Assembly: GCA_039707655.1 (NCBI GenBank)
Contig: CM077667.1
Location: 418,419,409-418,483,408 of the forward strand
Direction of reading: 5' to 3'
Length of the DNA stretch: 64,000 nucleotides
From: Elymus sibiricus
Lineage: Eukaryota > Streptophyta > Magnoliopsida > Poales > Poaceae
Below are positions 10,641-21,610 of the stretch, piece by piece. The translations under genes were made by a program, and so were the position numbers. A model generated the notes under the pieces. It ran no database searches, was not told the origin of the DNA, and was given only the letters and a program-made list of their open reading frames with translations. How positions within the stretch are numbered: the first letter of the stretch is position 1; each line of letters begins with the position of its first letter.

Positions 10641-11640
10641 AAACTTCCGCCTGACTTGTCGTATTAACTAAAAATCGTAAAGGTTATGCTTTATAACCCA
10701 AGCATAATACGAGAACAATAAAATAAACTAGATGATGTCCCGCGCGTTGCTGCGGGAAACATGATAAACATATGCATAAATATATGATAAAAATAAAACT
10801 ACTACAAAAAAATAGGATTGCTCTCGGTTTATATTCTAAAAACAATAAATCATATGAAGTATTTGACAAAATGATGTATAAAAATATTAACTATTGAAGT
10901 GAAGTACACGCATGCCATTTTAAACAAAAAATGTGTAACATGGTCTACATATATTTGCTCTAAGCGTCCAATGTTTATACCATTTATGCCCACATAAAAA
11001 TTAGTGAAACAATGGATAGATTAGTACACAAATTGTAATTTATGACATGCAAGATTTGATGATGTGGCATGGTTACATTAAAAGGAAAAGTAAGCACTTC
11101 TAACCACATGCATGACTTGATGATGTGGCATGGTTGCGTGAGGAAGAAAAATAGATAGTGGGTTGCAACTATTTAAGAATAGATGATAATGGGAAGTTGC
11201 ACTGAACAGGCCACATGAGCTATACACAATTACTAATGTGTGAAGTTACTTACACATCCATAACAGGTTTGTAAATGTGCCAACTAGAAGCCTAACTCGT
11301 TCACTTTACGCAAACTATTTGCAATAAATATTGATAAACGGATAAAAATATTAAGTTAAATGTGTCAATTTAATCTAATGAGATTTTTGTGGACAAAAAA
11401 AGTACCTACAACGTTAAAAGGGATAATTGTATTCTAGCCCCAGGTCCAAGGAAAAAACAATAGGTGACGCTGTGTGGGAGGCTCGTCAATGTCCGTGGAC
11501 GAAGGGCCACATATTGCAAGGCAGAAAACCTCAGGGATCGGCCTTGGTAGTCAGCAAGTGAAGATTTCATTGTGGACAAATAAGAAAAAATTACAGGATG
11601 CACTAAACATGGATGCATGGGAGCTGTATGTTTTGACCTT
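10641..11640. repeat. Repeat unit A, second part, and start of next unit
   Basis: 10641-10727 and 11187-11640 match unit B/C sequence at 15186-15290 and 15295-15930 (for example AACTTCCGC..., the TACACAATTACTAATG block, and the GTCAGCAAG...GGATGCATGGGAGCT block). A 459-bp Helitron separates the two pieces. The match ends near 11640, where AT-rich sequence not found in unit C begins. Confidence 0.7.
10728..11186 (-). mobile_element. Small non-autonomous Helitron (459 bp)
   Basis: On the minus strand it starts TCATCTATTCTTAAATAG and ends with a hairpin (CCCGC...GCGGG) and ACATCATCTAG. Host bases are A on the left and T on the right of the plus strand, the canonical A^T insertion site. The corresponding place in unit B (about 15285, ACAACAAAAATGGGAAG) is empty. 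No coding capacity. Confidence 0.75.
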
Positions 11641-11899
11641 TTGAGTTGTCCATACATCTTGAGGTAAAGGTATGGTCTGGCATTTTTTTTTAAGTGTTCA
11701 TCGGCATTTAGAAAAATGTAAAAGTAGTGTAAAAAAATGTTCACTGAACTTTCTAAAAATATTTCTCCATTAAAAAAAGCATGGACAATCAAAAATGCAA
11801 AATATTTAAAAAATGCTCATCAGTTTAAAATGAGTATGTGAGAGTTTTTCAAAAATGTTATAATTGTAAAAAAATGAACATGTATTTAAAAAATCATGT

Positions 11900-12720
11900 A
11901 TCTAAAAATATTAAATATGTATAAATATAATGTTTCAGATATATACAATAAAAATTACAATGTTTATGAAAAATATATACATCATAACATGTACTTGAAA
12001 AATGTTAATCTTATATTTTAAACATGTATAAAAAAATAAATGTATAGAAAAATGTACTATTTGTATGCTAAAGAATTCATCAAAACATGTTAAATAAAAT
12101 GTTAATCATGAATTTAAAAATATTAAATATGTGTAAAGATAATATTTCAGATGTATACATGAAATGTACAATGTGTATGAAAAAATAGATATCAAAACCT
12201 GTTTTTGGAAAAAATATTAATCATGTATTGAAGAAATGTTAAACGTTTATAAAAACAATGTTTCCGATGTATAAAAAACTTGGCAAATGTGATTAAAAAG
12301 AATGGAATCAAAACAGTATTTGGAAATAATGGTAATTGTATGTTGAAAATTATTAAATGTGTATATAAATAATGTTTTGGATGGACGCAAAAAATGTACA
12401 ATGTGTATGAGAAAGAATAGGCATCAAAACATGTATTTAAATAATATTAATCATATATTTGAAAAATGCTAAAGTGTATAAAAATAATGTTTCCGATGTA
12501 TACGAAAAAGGTACAATGTGTATGAAAAAGAACATACATCAAAACATGTTTTAAAAAATTAATCATGTATTTGAAAAATGCTAACGTGTATAAAAATAAT
12601 GTTTCAGATGCATATGTGTATGCAAAAAAGTAGACATCAAAACATGTAATTTAAAAAACAATTATAAAATGTATAAAAAATGCTTCCGATATATATATAT
12701 ATATGGAAAATGTACATTGC
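11900..12720. repeat. AT-rich minisatellite, ~114-bp unit, about seven copies
   Basis: The word AATGTTTC(A/C)GATG recurs at about 11929, 12141, 12257, 12371, 12486, 12598 and 12680, mostly 112-116 bp apart. Between copies the words ACAATGTGTATGAAAAA, CATCAAAACATGT and TTAATCATGTATTTGAAAAATG recur in fixed order. Copies differ at many positions, so the array is old. It ends in a TATATATATATATA run. Confidence 0.8.
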
Positions 12721-12990
12721 GTGTGAAAAATAGACAGGTGTTGAAAGAAAAGAAAAATAAACCGGTGAAACCTAAGAAAGAAACAAACAAAACCGAAGAA
12801 AGGAACAAAGAAAAAAGAAAAGGAAAGAAAAAACAAAGTAAAATGAAGTAAAACCACTGCAGAACAAAGGAAGTAGTGAAAACCCATGAATAAAAGCAAA
12901 GCAAAACAGTGGAAACAATGAAAGGCGAAGAAAAATCTTACAAAACAGAACAAAACCCAGAGAAAATCATTAGAAAATAGCAAAAACAGT
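12721..12990. repeat. Purine-rich low-complexity tract
   Basis: About 270 bp that is almost entirely A and G on the plus strand, with recurring AAAGAAA, GAAGAAA and AAACAAA words. Apparent frames in it (lysine-rich on plus, Phe-rich on minus) are composition artefacts. Confidence 0.7.
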
Positions 12991-13034
12991 GAGACGATGT
13001 TAAAGCCATGGGTTGGCCCAATACTGTATCCAGA

Positions 13035-15780
13035 GGAGGAACAATTCAGGCACGGGGAGCATACATCTCGCTACAAGCAATATGTAGCTCTCATGCTTGG
13101 AGTCAGCAAGCAAAGATCTCGTTGAAAAGAAAATAAAAAATAATAATGACAATATGCACTAAACAAGGATGCATAGAAGCCATAGACAAGCCGGGTTTGG
13201 AGGTTACTCCTACATCCAAAGATCTCTTTGCGTTAAATATACTAGTGAAAACTAAATTTTATTCGTTTTTTCATTTGAAAGATTTTTTTTTTTTTGAGTT
13301 TTTGAAATATGAAAGAATCTTGCTAACATCATATTTCTTGTGTGTACTAGCGTGTGTTATCCTTGTGAAGAAATGTGGTATAGAGAAGCATCATGGTTAG
13401 TCTAAAGGTGTTTGGCACTAGTATACAAAATACATAACATCCGTCAAATAGTGTGGTCCATTAGAAATTGTACAAAGACACAAGTGAAACGTCGAAAATT
13501 TGATGGAACACATGCGACACGTCGGGAAAAGATACCATGGGAGAGACAAAGAAAATGGGTCAATACAAAAAATTGTTTTCATTGTCTCTTCGGGTTATTT
13601 TTCATGATAATTAGTCTCTTTGGTCCTACCTTATTTAATGAAAATTTGTTAAGTTGTGTGATGTGGGCCATTTAAATGAACAACTAGATGTTTTGCTTTT
13701 TTCTAAGATTTCTAGCATGCCTACATTTTCCTGGTTAGGTGTACATTTATAATGTATAATAGATGGAATTTTTTTACATACGTTTATCTATAATAGTTTA
13801 ACAGAATGAAATTATGCAGAATGTACTAAGATGCTTTAATACTACACCTACCGTGTCCAATACACATGGCTATACCTAGATATTGAGTAACGAACCGCAG
13901 AAAACTGCATTAAGCTTTTTTGACATGATGTTAATGATTAGACCATAAGAAAATTCTTTCTTACCCTTATTAGTGTGACGAACCAAGAAGTACCAAAGGA
14001 AACATTTCCATCTTCTGGTGGGGAGATTTGAGTAAGGCATTTTCCAAATGTGATTTTGATGGCTGGTTGCTAAGATATATTTTACTTGTTAGTGACCATG
14101 AGGGCATATATGACAAATGCACACATTGTTGTCAAAATGGTGTCATCTGCAGCCTACAGGTTCTATAATTATGAAATTGAATTTTCATGATCAAAACATC
14201 TATCAGAGCTACTCCATCGAGGGATGGGATGCTGAGAAAAGTACATTAACGATATGTGCTCTTTATGGCTGTAATGAACCGTATGAAAGAATCCATCACA
14301 TGGTTGTTGCACAACATTTCTATCTAAGCATGAAAAATATATGGAATATGATCATATTTTGCAAAGTCATCTTGCACACATGAGCTGAGAAAAGTTAGAG
14401 CTCAGTCACTAGTAGGTTTATATCATCATACCAAGCAATGTAGATAAGATTTACACTTCCACGCAAACATCAAAGGACTTGGAAGCATCAGGATTTTTGA
14501 TTTCATGTCTCTGAAATTCCACATAAGGTCACATCAACTTGGTCGTCCCTGCAAAAAAAAACTTGGTTGTCAACTGGAGATGGGCTCTTCTTCGGGGACT
14601 CGTCATTTAATTGGTATGGATAATCATGCCTGTATCTGTGACCTCACAAGTCATTTCCAAACTAAGTATTTATTTTGCTAAGACATGTTGTAATTAGTGG
14701 GTATGTACTTTCATGTTGTATCTTTGCTAGACTCGTGGATTATACTTCATAGTCATCCAAATTTTGAGAATATTTGATGATGCTTACTGCTAGCCACTGA
14801 AATGCACATCATCATATGTTGTACCTAATATAAGGAGGAGAATTTTTGCGTTGTCATATTAACTCAAGAAGGTGTTATAAAAAACCGCAGGGCAGAAAGC
14901 CTCGGGAATCAGCACTAGTCACTAGAGTAGCCTTCTTTTTATAAAGTCACTAGAGCAGTCAGCAAGTGAAATGTTGTGGCAGCATTCAACTCCGATGTTC
15001 AAGTTGCCCCTGCATCCGCCGCAGCCATGGATCTTGTGGCATGCTCCTCCTCCTACTCTCACCTCGGGTGAGGTGCGACGGACACGCGGAGCCAGTTGTA
15101 CATGCAACGGACAGGCGACCGTGGCGATGGTCCCTGCCGCCTTGGTGAAAACTTAAAAGCTTATGCACTGGACAACTTATGTGGGAAACTTCCGCATGGC
15201 TTGTCATATTAACTAAAAAACGTAAAACTTATGCTATATAACCCAAGCCAAGCACGTGGAATACCAGTAGAATACGAAAACAATACAACAAAAATGGGAA
15301 GTTGCAACGGACAGGACACATGAGCTATACACAATTACTAATGCCTGAAGTTACTTACACATCCATAATAGGTTTGTAAATGCGCTAACTAGAAGCCTAA
15401 CTTGTTTACTTTACGTGGACTGGGCAGCCCGGTGCATGTAGCTCCCGCTTGCGCAGGGTCCGGGAAAGGGTCCGACCACTTTGGGTCTATTGTACGCAGC
15501 CTTTCCCTACATTTCTGCAAGAGGCTGTTTCCAGGACTTGAACCCGTGACCTCATGGTCACAAGGCAGCAGCTTTACCACTGCGCCAAGGCTCCCCTTCC
15601 CCGGACCTAACTTGTTTACTTTACGTGGACTGTTTGCAATAAATATTGATAAGCGGATAAAAATGTTAAGTTAAATGTGTTGATCTAATGAGAGTTTGTG
15701 GACAAAAAAATCCTACCTACAATGTTAAAAGGAACAATTTTGTATTCTAGCCCCATGTCATAGGAAAAAAACAATAGGTG
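13035..15780. repeat. Repeat unit B (~2.7 kb)
   Basis: Matches unit C at a nearly constant offset of about 2.7 kb (13561 with 16263; 13675 with 16379; 14200 with 16908; 14782 with 17470), and parts of unit A about 10 kb upstream. It contains the GC-rich block at 14966-15150. A SINE at 15423-15605 interrupts its end. No credible coding frame. Function and superfamily unknown. Confidence 0.75.
15423..15605 (-). mobile_element. Au-type tRNA-derived SINE
   Basis: Read on the minus strand it begins GGGGAGCCTTGGCGCAGTGG, has a box-A-like TGGCGCAGTGG and a box-B-like GGTTCAAGTCC spaced as in tRNA-derived Pol III promoters, and continues into the Au SINE body as I remember it (family assignment from memory). 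A perfect 27-bp direct repeat flanks it (15396-15422 and 15606-15632). The equivalent site in unit A (about 11310) is uninterrupted, so insertion followed the duplication of the units. It is a retroposon, not a tRNA gene. Confidence 0.85.
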
Positions 15781-18700
15781 TCGGTGTGTGGGTGGCCCGT
15801 CGATGTGCACAGATGAAGGGCCACACATTGCAGGCAGAAAACCTCAAGGATCAGCCTGGGTAGTCAGCAAGCGAAGATATCATAGCGGACAAATAAGAGA
15901 AATGACAGGTTGAACTAAACATGGATGCATGGGAGCTAGAGACTAGCCGGGGTTGAAGGTTACTCACACATCCAAAGATCTCGTTGCGACAAATTTACTA
16001 GTGAAATTTTATTTTATTTAAGAGAATATATTTTGAATTTTTGAAATATGTAAGAATCTTGCTAATATCCTTGTGAAGAAATGTGGTAAAGAGAGGCATC
16101 ATGGTAAGGTTAAAGGTGTTTGGTAGTATACTAAATACATAACATTTATCAAATAATGCGGTCCATTCTAAATTGTAGAGACACACAAGTGAAACATCAG
16201 AAATTCATGGAACGCATACGGCAGGTCGGGAAAAGATGCCATGGGAGAGAGATAGAAAAGAGGTCAATACCAAAAACTGTTTTCATTGTCTCTTCGGGTT
16301 CTTTTTTCATGGCGACTGGTCTCCTAGGTCCTACCTTATTTAATGGAAATGTGTTTAGTTGTGTGATGTGAGCTATTTAAATAAACGACTAGATATTTTT
16401 GTTTTTTTTCTAAGATTTCTAGCATGCCTATATTTTTCTGGTTAGGCATACCTTTATAAGATATAATAACAAATTTGTACATACTTTCTCTATAATGGTT
16501 TAGCAGAATAAAATTATACGGAATCTACTGATCTCTAATACTACATCTATGGAGTCCAATACACATGGCTATACCTAGATATTGAGTAACGAATTGCGGA
16601 AAATTGGGTTAAGCTTTTTGACATAATGTGAATGATAAATATACTCCCCATAGCAATGATGAGACGATGAGCAATCTTTTTTACCCTCATTAGTGAGATG
16701 ATCCATGAAGTACCAACGGAAACACTGCCATATTTCAGTGGAGAGATTCGGGTAAGGTATTTACCAAATGATGTGTTGATGGCTGGTTGCTTATATCTAT
16801 TTTACTTGTTAGTGACCATGAGGGAGGAGATGACAAATGCACACATTGTTCTCAAAATGGTCTCATCTAGGTCCTAAATTATGAATGTGAATTTTCATGG
16901 TCAAAACATCTATCAGAGAGCTACTTCATTGAGGGATGGGATGCTCAGAGAAGTACATTAATGCGGATGTGATCTTTATGATTGTTATGAACCGCATGAA
17001 ATAATCCATCGCATGGTTGTTGCACAATGTTTCTATTTAGGCGTGAGAAATAGATGGAACATGACCATAGTTCACAAAGTCATCTTGCACACGTAAGTCA
17101 AGCAAAGGTAGAGCTTGGTCGCTGGTAGATTTATATCATCATACCGCAGATCACTTCTGTTCTTAGAGAAACATCATAGGACTTGGAGGCATCAGAATTT
17201 GTGATTGTACAATTGTGGGTTCCCTCCTATGATTACATCAGCCTGATCGTCAATTGGAGATGGACTCTTCTTCGAAGACTAATTCTTTAATTGGTCTGCT
17301 CCATCATACTAGTATCCATGACCTCACATGTCATTTCTAAACCAAGTGTTTATTTTGCTAAGACATGTTGGCGATTAGTGAACTCATCCACTAATATTGT
17401 ATCTTGGCTAGATTAATGGATTATAGTGCATAGTGCATAGTCACCGCAAGTATGAAAACATCTGTGATGATGCTTACTGGTAACCGCTTAAATACGCATT
17501 TATCGCATGCTTTATGTAATAGAAGGAGGAAAGTTTTCGCATTGCCATATTAACTAAAAAAATGTGTTCTAAAAAACCAAGCCGAACATGCAGAATACAA
17601 GAACAAAATTAAAAAATAACCAGAAGCCACAAGGTGGACTAAGCGCGGATGCACTGGACCAAGACATAAAAGCCAAGGACACCTAACTTGCCGACACTGG
17701 GTTGATTGTTAGTGATAAATATTTATCGTAGATCAAGGCAAACATAAATATCAAATTAACCTTTTTATAACAAGATGTCAAAGTAATGCTATTAGTCGCT
17801 GACAAAATAAAATTAGTCGTGAGCTCGCTGCATATGGTAGAAGTACCCCCATACTGCAGTTTGGTTGGGTTCAGGCTTGAGCAATATTGTTGTAATGGTA
17901 TTGGGTGATGTGCCTCCTTAATTTAATATAAATCTCCTTTTTTCACGCAAAATTTTAACCTTTTTTATAACCAGATGTCAAATTACAACTTGATAAGAGT
18001 TCAAGATCAAAAAGAATTATCGAGAGTTTGCGGTAAACCCAGCTGCAAAATCAGACAACTCCAACTAAGGACCTTGGACCCTGCTCTCTCCCCCGCTACA
18101 GTAAGGAGAGGCGACTTTTTTCCCCTTCCGTTCGATCCAGCTCGCCGGCGGTGATTCGCTGGTTTCCCCTCCCTCCGCCGGCCGGCCTCGGCGGCGTGAG
18201 GGTGGGGAAACCCCGGATCTCGTCTGTACATAGTCTAGGTTCAAGTGGTTTGCCTGCTGGTGGCGTCGTGGAGAGGATGACGCGGCTGGCCCGGCGTTTT
18301 GGCGGAGGCGGAGATCCTCTCTGGTGGTGGTGCTCTGCGGAGCGCGGCCATGGATCTGCTTCCTTCCCCGCGCTCGCAGCTCGGTGGAGTTGCGATGCGC
18401 CTACTTCCCGTGCCGGAGGCCGTGGAGCGGCGGATCCGGTGTTTGAAGCTTCTGAAGGTGACGGTGATGTGAACCAGATCGACGGCAACGGCGGCGATGC
18501 AGGGTGAAGGCACTTTGGAGCTGAGGTCCGTCGACTTCCCGTCCGCCATGGGACTCCTTCCGATCCAAGGTTGCAGTGGAGGAGCGGCAGCGACGCGCCG
18601 GCGGCTCGTCTTCTTCGTCAACGGCGTCTTCGTTGTCCTGCAGGACTGGGTTGTAATTTCTCTTTTCTTATGGACTGTTCTGTTAGGGCTCTGGTGTAAT

Positions 18701-19015
18701 ATCAATTGATCTTTCCCTGCAAAAAAAAGAAGATGAAAATCAGACGTGGCCGCACACCGCGGCACAAAGCCTCGGAGATCGGCACTGGTCACTGGAGTAG
18801 TCAGCAAGCGAAATACCCGGGCAGCATTCAACTCCGCTGTCCAGGTTGCCCCTGGCCCTGCATCCGCCGCGGCCACGGATCCTGTGGCCTGCTCCTCCTC
18901 CTCCTACTACGCTCGCGTCGGGTGGGGTGAGACGGACGCGCAGAGCCGGTCGTACATGCAACGCAACGGGGGCGGCCGGCCGGGGCGATGGTCCCTGCCG
19001 CCGTGGTGCCGTGTG
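15781..19015. repeat. Repeat unit C (~2.7 kb plus a 679-bp insert)
   Basis: Third copy of the array unit. It begins with the GAAGGGCCACACATTG block, follows unit B through 17600, then diverges before regaining the GC-rich block at about 18740-19005. A poly(A) retroposon (18057-18735) sits in its distal part. No coding frame I can support. Confidence 0.7.
18057..18735 (+). mobile_element. GC-rich poly(A) retroposon with 10-bp target duplication
   Basis: The insert ends in an A run (18720-18728, then GAAGATG) and is flanked by AAAATCAGAC at 18047-18056 and 18736-18745. Unit A at about 6690 reads straight across (CAGATGTGGCC), supporting insertion here. The 3' part (GTTGTAATTTCTC ... GGTGTAATATCAATTGATC) resembles grass LINE 3' ends. 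A 118-codon plus frame (18151-18507) has no domain I recognise. Confidence 0.6.
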
Positions 19016-19503
19016 GCGAGAGCCGCGGACGCGCGGTGGTGCAAGGGCTCGGTTGGTACGCGCGGCGCATGCGCATGCACGGGCGCGCGCGAGAGGAGAC
19101 GCAGGCTTTTGTCCGTGCTCTTGGACGTGACGTGCTGATGTGATCAATCATCCCTCGACCGTCTCCTCCCTTGTCGTGTTCCGAATCACGGCCTAGTACT
19201 ACTGTACCACATAATCGTAAGCCTATTGTATAGGAAGTATACTACCAGAAAATCCCGGTAGGCGTGTAAAATACACTAGACCCCAATTAATATAATCAAG
19301 CACAAACCACGACGGATTGCGTAAGCCCTGCGCCCTGCAGCGCGGAACCAGTAGTCCCACTACCAGGCGATTACTCTAATGAGCGCGGACAGCAGTACTG
19401 TACTGCGGTGGTTAGCACGCTAGGGTCGTACTACCTGCTGATTTAATTTGCTGTTTAAATGGCGTCCTGACTCCTGACAGCCAGCGTGTGGAGTACTCTA
19501 CTA
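19016..19503. other. Intergenic sequence, nothing recognised
   Basis: Moderately GC-rich at first, then AT-rich. Overlapping frames on both strands around 18740-19150 are GC-content artefacts; none has a domain. Confidence 0.4.
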
Positions 19504-19686
19504 TTCCCTTCGTTCCATAATGTAGTGCGTCCTCGGTTTTCGAATTTAAACTTTGATCATGAATTTGACCAATACGAATTCAGTGGTATAGTTTTTACTC
19601 CACCGCAATCGGTCTCGTTGGTCAAATTCATGATCAAAGTTTAAATTCGAAAACCGAGGACGCACTACATTATGGAACGAAGGGAG
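19504..19686. mobile_element. Stowaway MITE
   Basis: TTCCCTTCGTTCCATAATG on the left is mirrored by CATTATGGAACGAAGGGAG on the right, flanked by TA on both sides. The arms (about 60 bp each, including CGAAAACCGAGGACGC) are nearly perfect inverted copies, so the transcript would fold into a long hairpin. Non-coding. Confidence 0.85.
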
Positions 19687-19688
19687 TA

Positions 19689-20752
19689 TCAGGCTGGATG
19701 AAGGCTGGTGTGGTGGCGGGCTGACAGCCCGCGCCCTCACCGGCAGTACGTACGTATACACTTTTTTCTTCACCTTTTTCGCACATGAAAAGCTTTTCTC
19801 ACAGCTGATCAGATAATGAGGATCAACGTACGCCGTATCCGTGCGTACGTTGGTGAGTAGACGTTTGAGAGCAGCTCTACTGTTTTGCCATATATACGCG
19901 CCCAGTCTGTCCGTCCGGCCGGGCTGGCACCCGGCAGGGTCAGTTGCGATACGTCACGTAGCAAATTTTACACACGAAGCAGAACAGCAGATCGATAAAT
20001 ATGCACGCACACACGCACGCACGTGACCTCTCGCTTCTCGCGGGCCTCCGTTCCCCGTTCCCATGCATCAGAGAATTAAGAGGCCCAACACGCATCACAC
20101 GGCAGCAGTGAGAGCCAGTGACCTATATATGTTTAGGGCAGCAGCACGTACGCAACTTTGCAAAGCAGGGCGCAGGGCTCGCAATAGATGAGCACGTACC
20201 GTGGCGCGCATGCATGCACACACGCACTGCGTTGCGTTTGCCGTTCGCGATGCCTGCCCAGCACCACCACCCCCACACCCTGCGGCTCTTTCCTCGTGCA
20301 GATCATGGAAGCATCGACCACATCTCTGGTTCTGGCTATAGCTCGGGTATGCATGATGCATCGGTGAAAACTTTTGGCAAGGCTGTTCCCGGCACAAGGG
20401 GGTGTTCGTATTGGTAGGGCTTAGCTAGGAGTAGGACTGTAGGAGCGGACGAGAGCACGAGAATCCGCCCCATGCATGCAGAGCAGATGGGCCATATATA
20501 CAAATGTCGCGGGCCAACACGTACGCTGCTGCACCGCCCATGCATCCGTTCAACGCCGCTCTCGAATGGCTGCTGGCTGGAGCTGCGCGGTGTGCATACA
20601 GCCAGAATCGTGCGAGGACTGTCAGAGGCTTGAGTGAGCGAGGCGTTTAGTAGCTAGCTAGCTAGCTGGTCCCGGACAAACCTGCGGGATTTGAGCTTGG
20701 GTGCAGTGCATTGATTAACTAGAGCCGCGCTGAGAGTGAGAGCGAGCAATGT
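19689..20752. other. Intergenic sequence upstream of the USP gene
   Basis: Contains CA-rich simple sequence at about 20000-20030 and a GCTAGCTAGCTAGCT run at 20652-20668. Several open frames overlap at 20095-20545, but none has a domain or convincing splice sites. Distal promoter function for the gene at 21611 is possible but not shown. Confidence 0.4.
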
Positions 20753-20755
20753 TTA

Positions 20756-20937
20756 GGCCCTGTTTGGTTAATTAGTCCTAGGACTTTTTGTAGTCCTAGG
20801 ACTTTTTGAAAAAGACTCTCAAGAAGGTGCTTCTAAGGACTTTTAGCAAAAAGTCCCAAAAAAGTCCCTCCTTGTTTGGTTTGCTAGGGATTTTTTTTAG
20901 TCCCAACACAAAAAAGTCCCTGAAACCAAACACCCCC
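20756..20937. mobile_element. Tourist-like MITE
   Basis: GGCCCTGTTTGGTT on the left is mirrored by AACCAAACACCCCC on the right, and both ends abut TTA. Short size, TTA duplication and GTTTGGTT ends fit Tourist/PIF-Harbinger MITEs. The interior repeats the word AGTCC(T/C)AGGACTTTTT. It lies about 670 bp upstream of the USP start codon. Confidence 0.75.
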
Positions 20938-20940
20938 TTA

Positions 20941-21610
20941 ATCCTAGCTTCACTGCCCGAGCTCGCTCGCCGGCTAGCCCGTGTGCAAGAAACGAGATCC
21001 ACTGGTAGCATATACTACTAGAATATCATTTAGAATTAATGGATCCTAAATGATAAGTATGAGAGTAGCGCCAACAACTCCCGTGCATTACGATTTGATG
21101 CCCTAATGCCGTATCGACCAATCCACCCCGTTTTGGAGCTAACCATGTCGACGAAACCTGACATATTCTCTCCCGCGCACAAGCTAGCAGCCCCGGCTGA
21201 GACCATGAAAATCATCCGTACTACCCATGTGTGATGGTGCTCGCAAACGCAAGGCCAAAACGGATGAGAATGTGCAGCGATTCCCTTGTAAGTATTACAC
21301 TATTATTTGCACTGCATTATAGTTTTTGTTTAGGCACTCTACTGCTGAACCAATCAAGCTTTATTTCTTCACTTTTTTTTTTCTGGTCCAGTGCAAGTGG
21401 AGACTGGAGAGCAGCGCGCTCGTGACCACGCTACCAGGCCAATCCGCCCGCTCCATGATCCCTCTCTTTTAAGCGGCCTTGTCCTTTCCCCGGCCCATCC
21501 ACCCTTATATCGTCGCTCCGGCCGTGCCACTCTCTCCACTTAACCCCAGCACTCCACTCCTGCACAGTCCTCTGCACCAGCCAGCGCGCGGCCGGCATTG
21601 GCGCCGTAAG
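20941..21610 (+). promoter_or_regulatory. Proximal upstream region of the USP-like gene
   Basis: The 670 bp before the start codon become GC- and CT-rich toward the gene, as in many grass promoters and 5' UTRs. A TATA-like CTTATAT lies at about 21502. A short palindrome (ATCATTTAGAATTAATGG ... TAAATGAT) lies at 21026-21054. The transcription start is not defined by sequence alone. Confidence 0.35.

Noticed and set aside
12669..12983. Lysine-rich (plus) and Phe-rich (minus) reading frames
   Set aside because: They are produced by the purine-rich low-complexity tract and have no start context or domain.
15423..15605. tRNA gene, because of box A/B-like motifs
   Set aside because: No cloverleaf or acceptor stem closes; the segment continues into a SINE body and is flanked by long target duplications.
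18151..18507. 118-codon frame as a gene
   Set aside because: Lies wholly inside a retroposed, GC-rich insert, overlaps long frames on the other strand and has no domain.
20095..20545. Overlapping frames upstream of the USP-like gene
   Set aside because: Frames occur on both strands, carry no domain and have no consistent splice sites.
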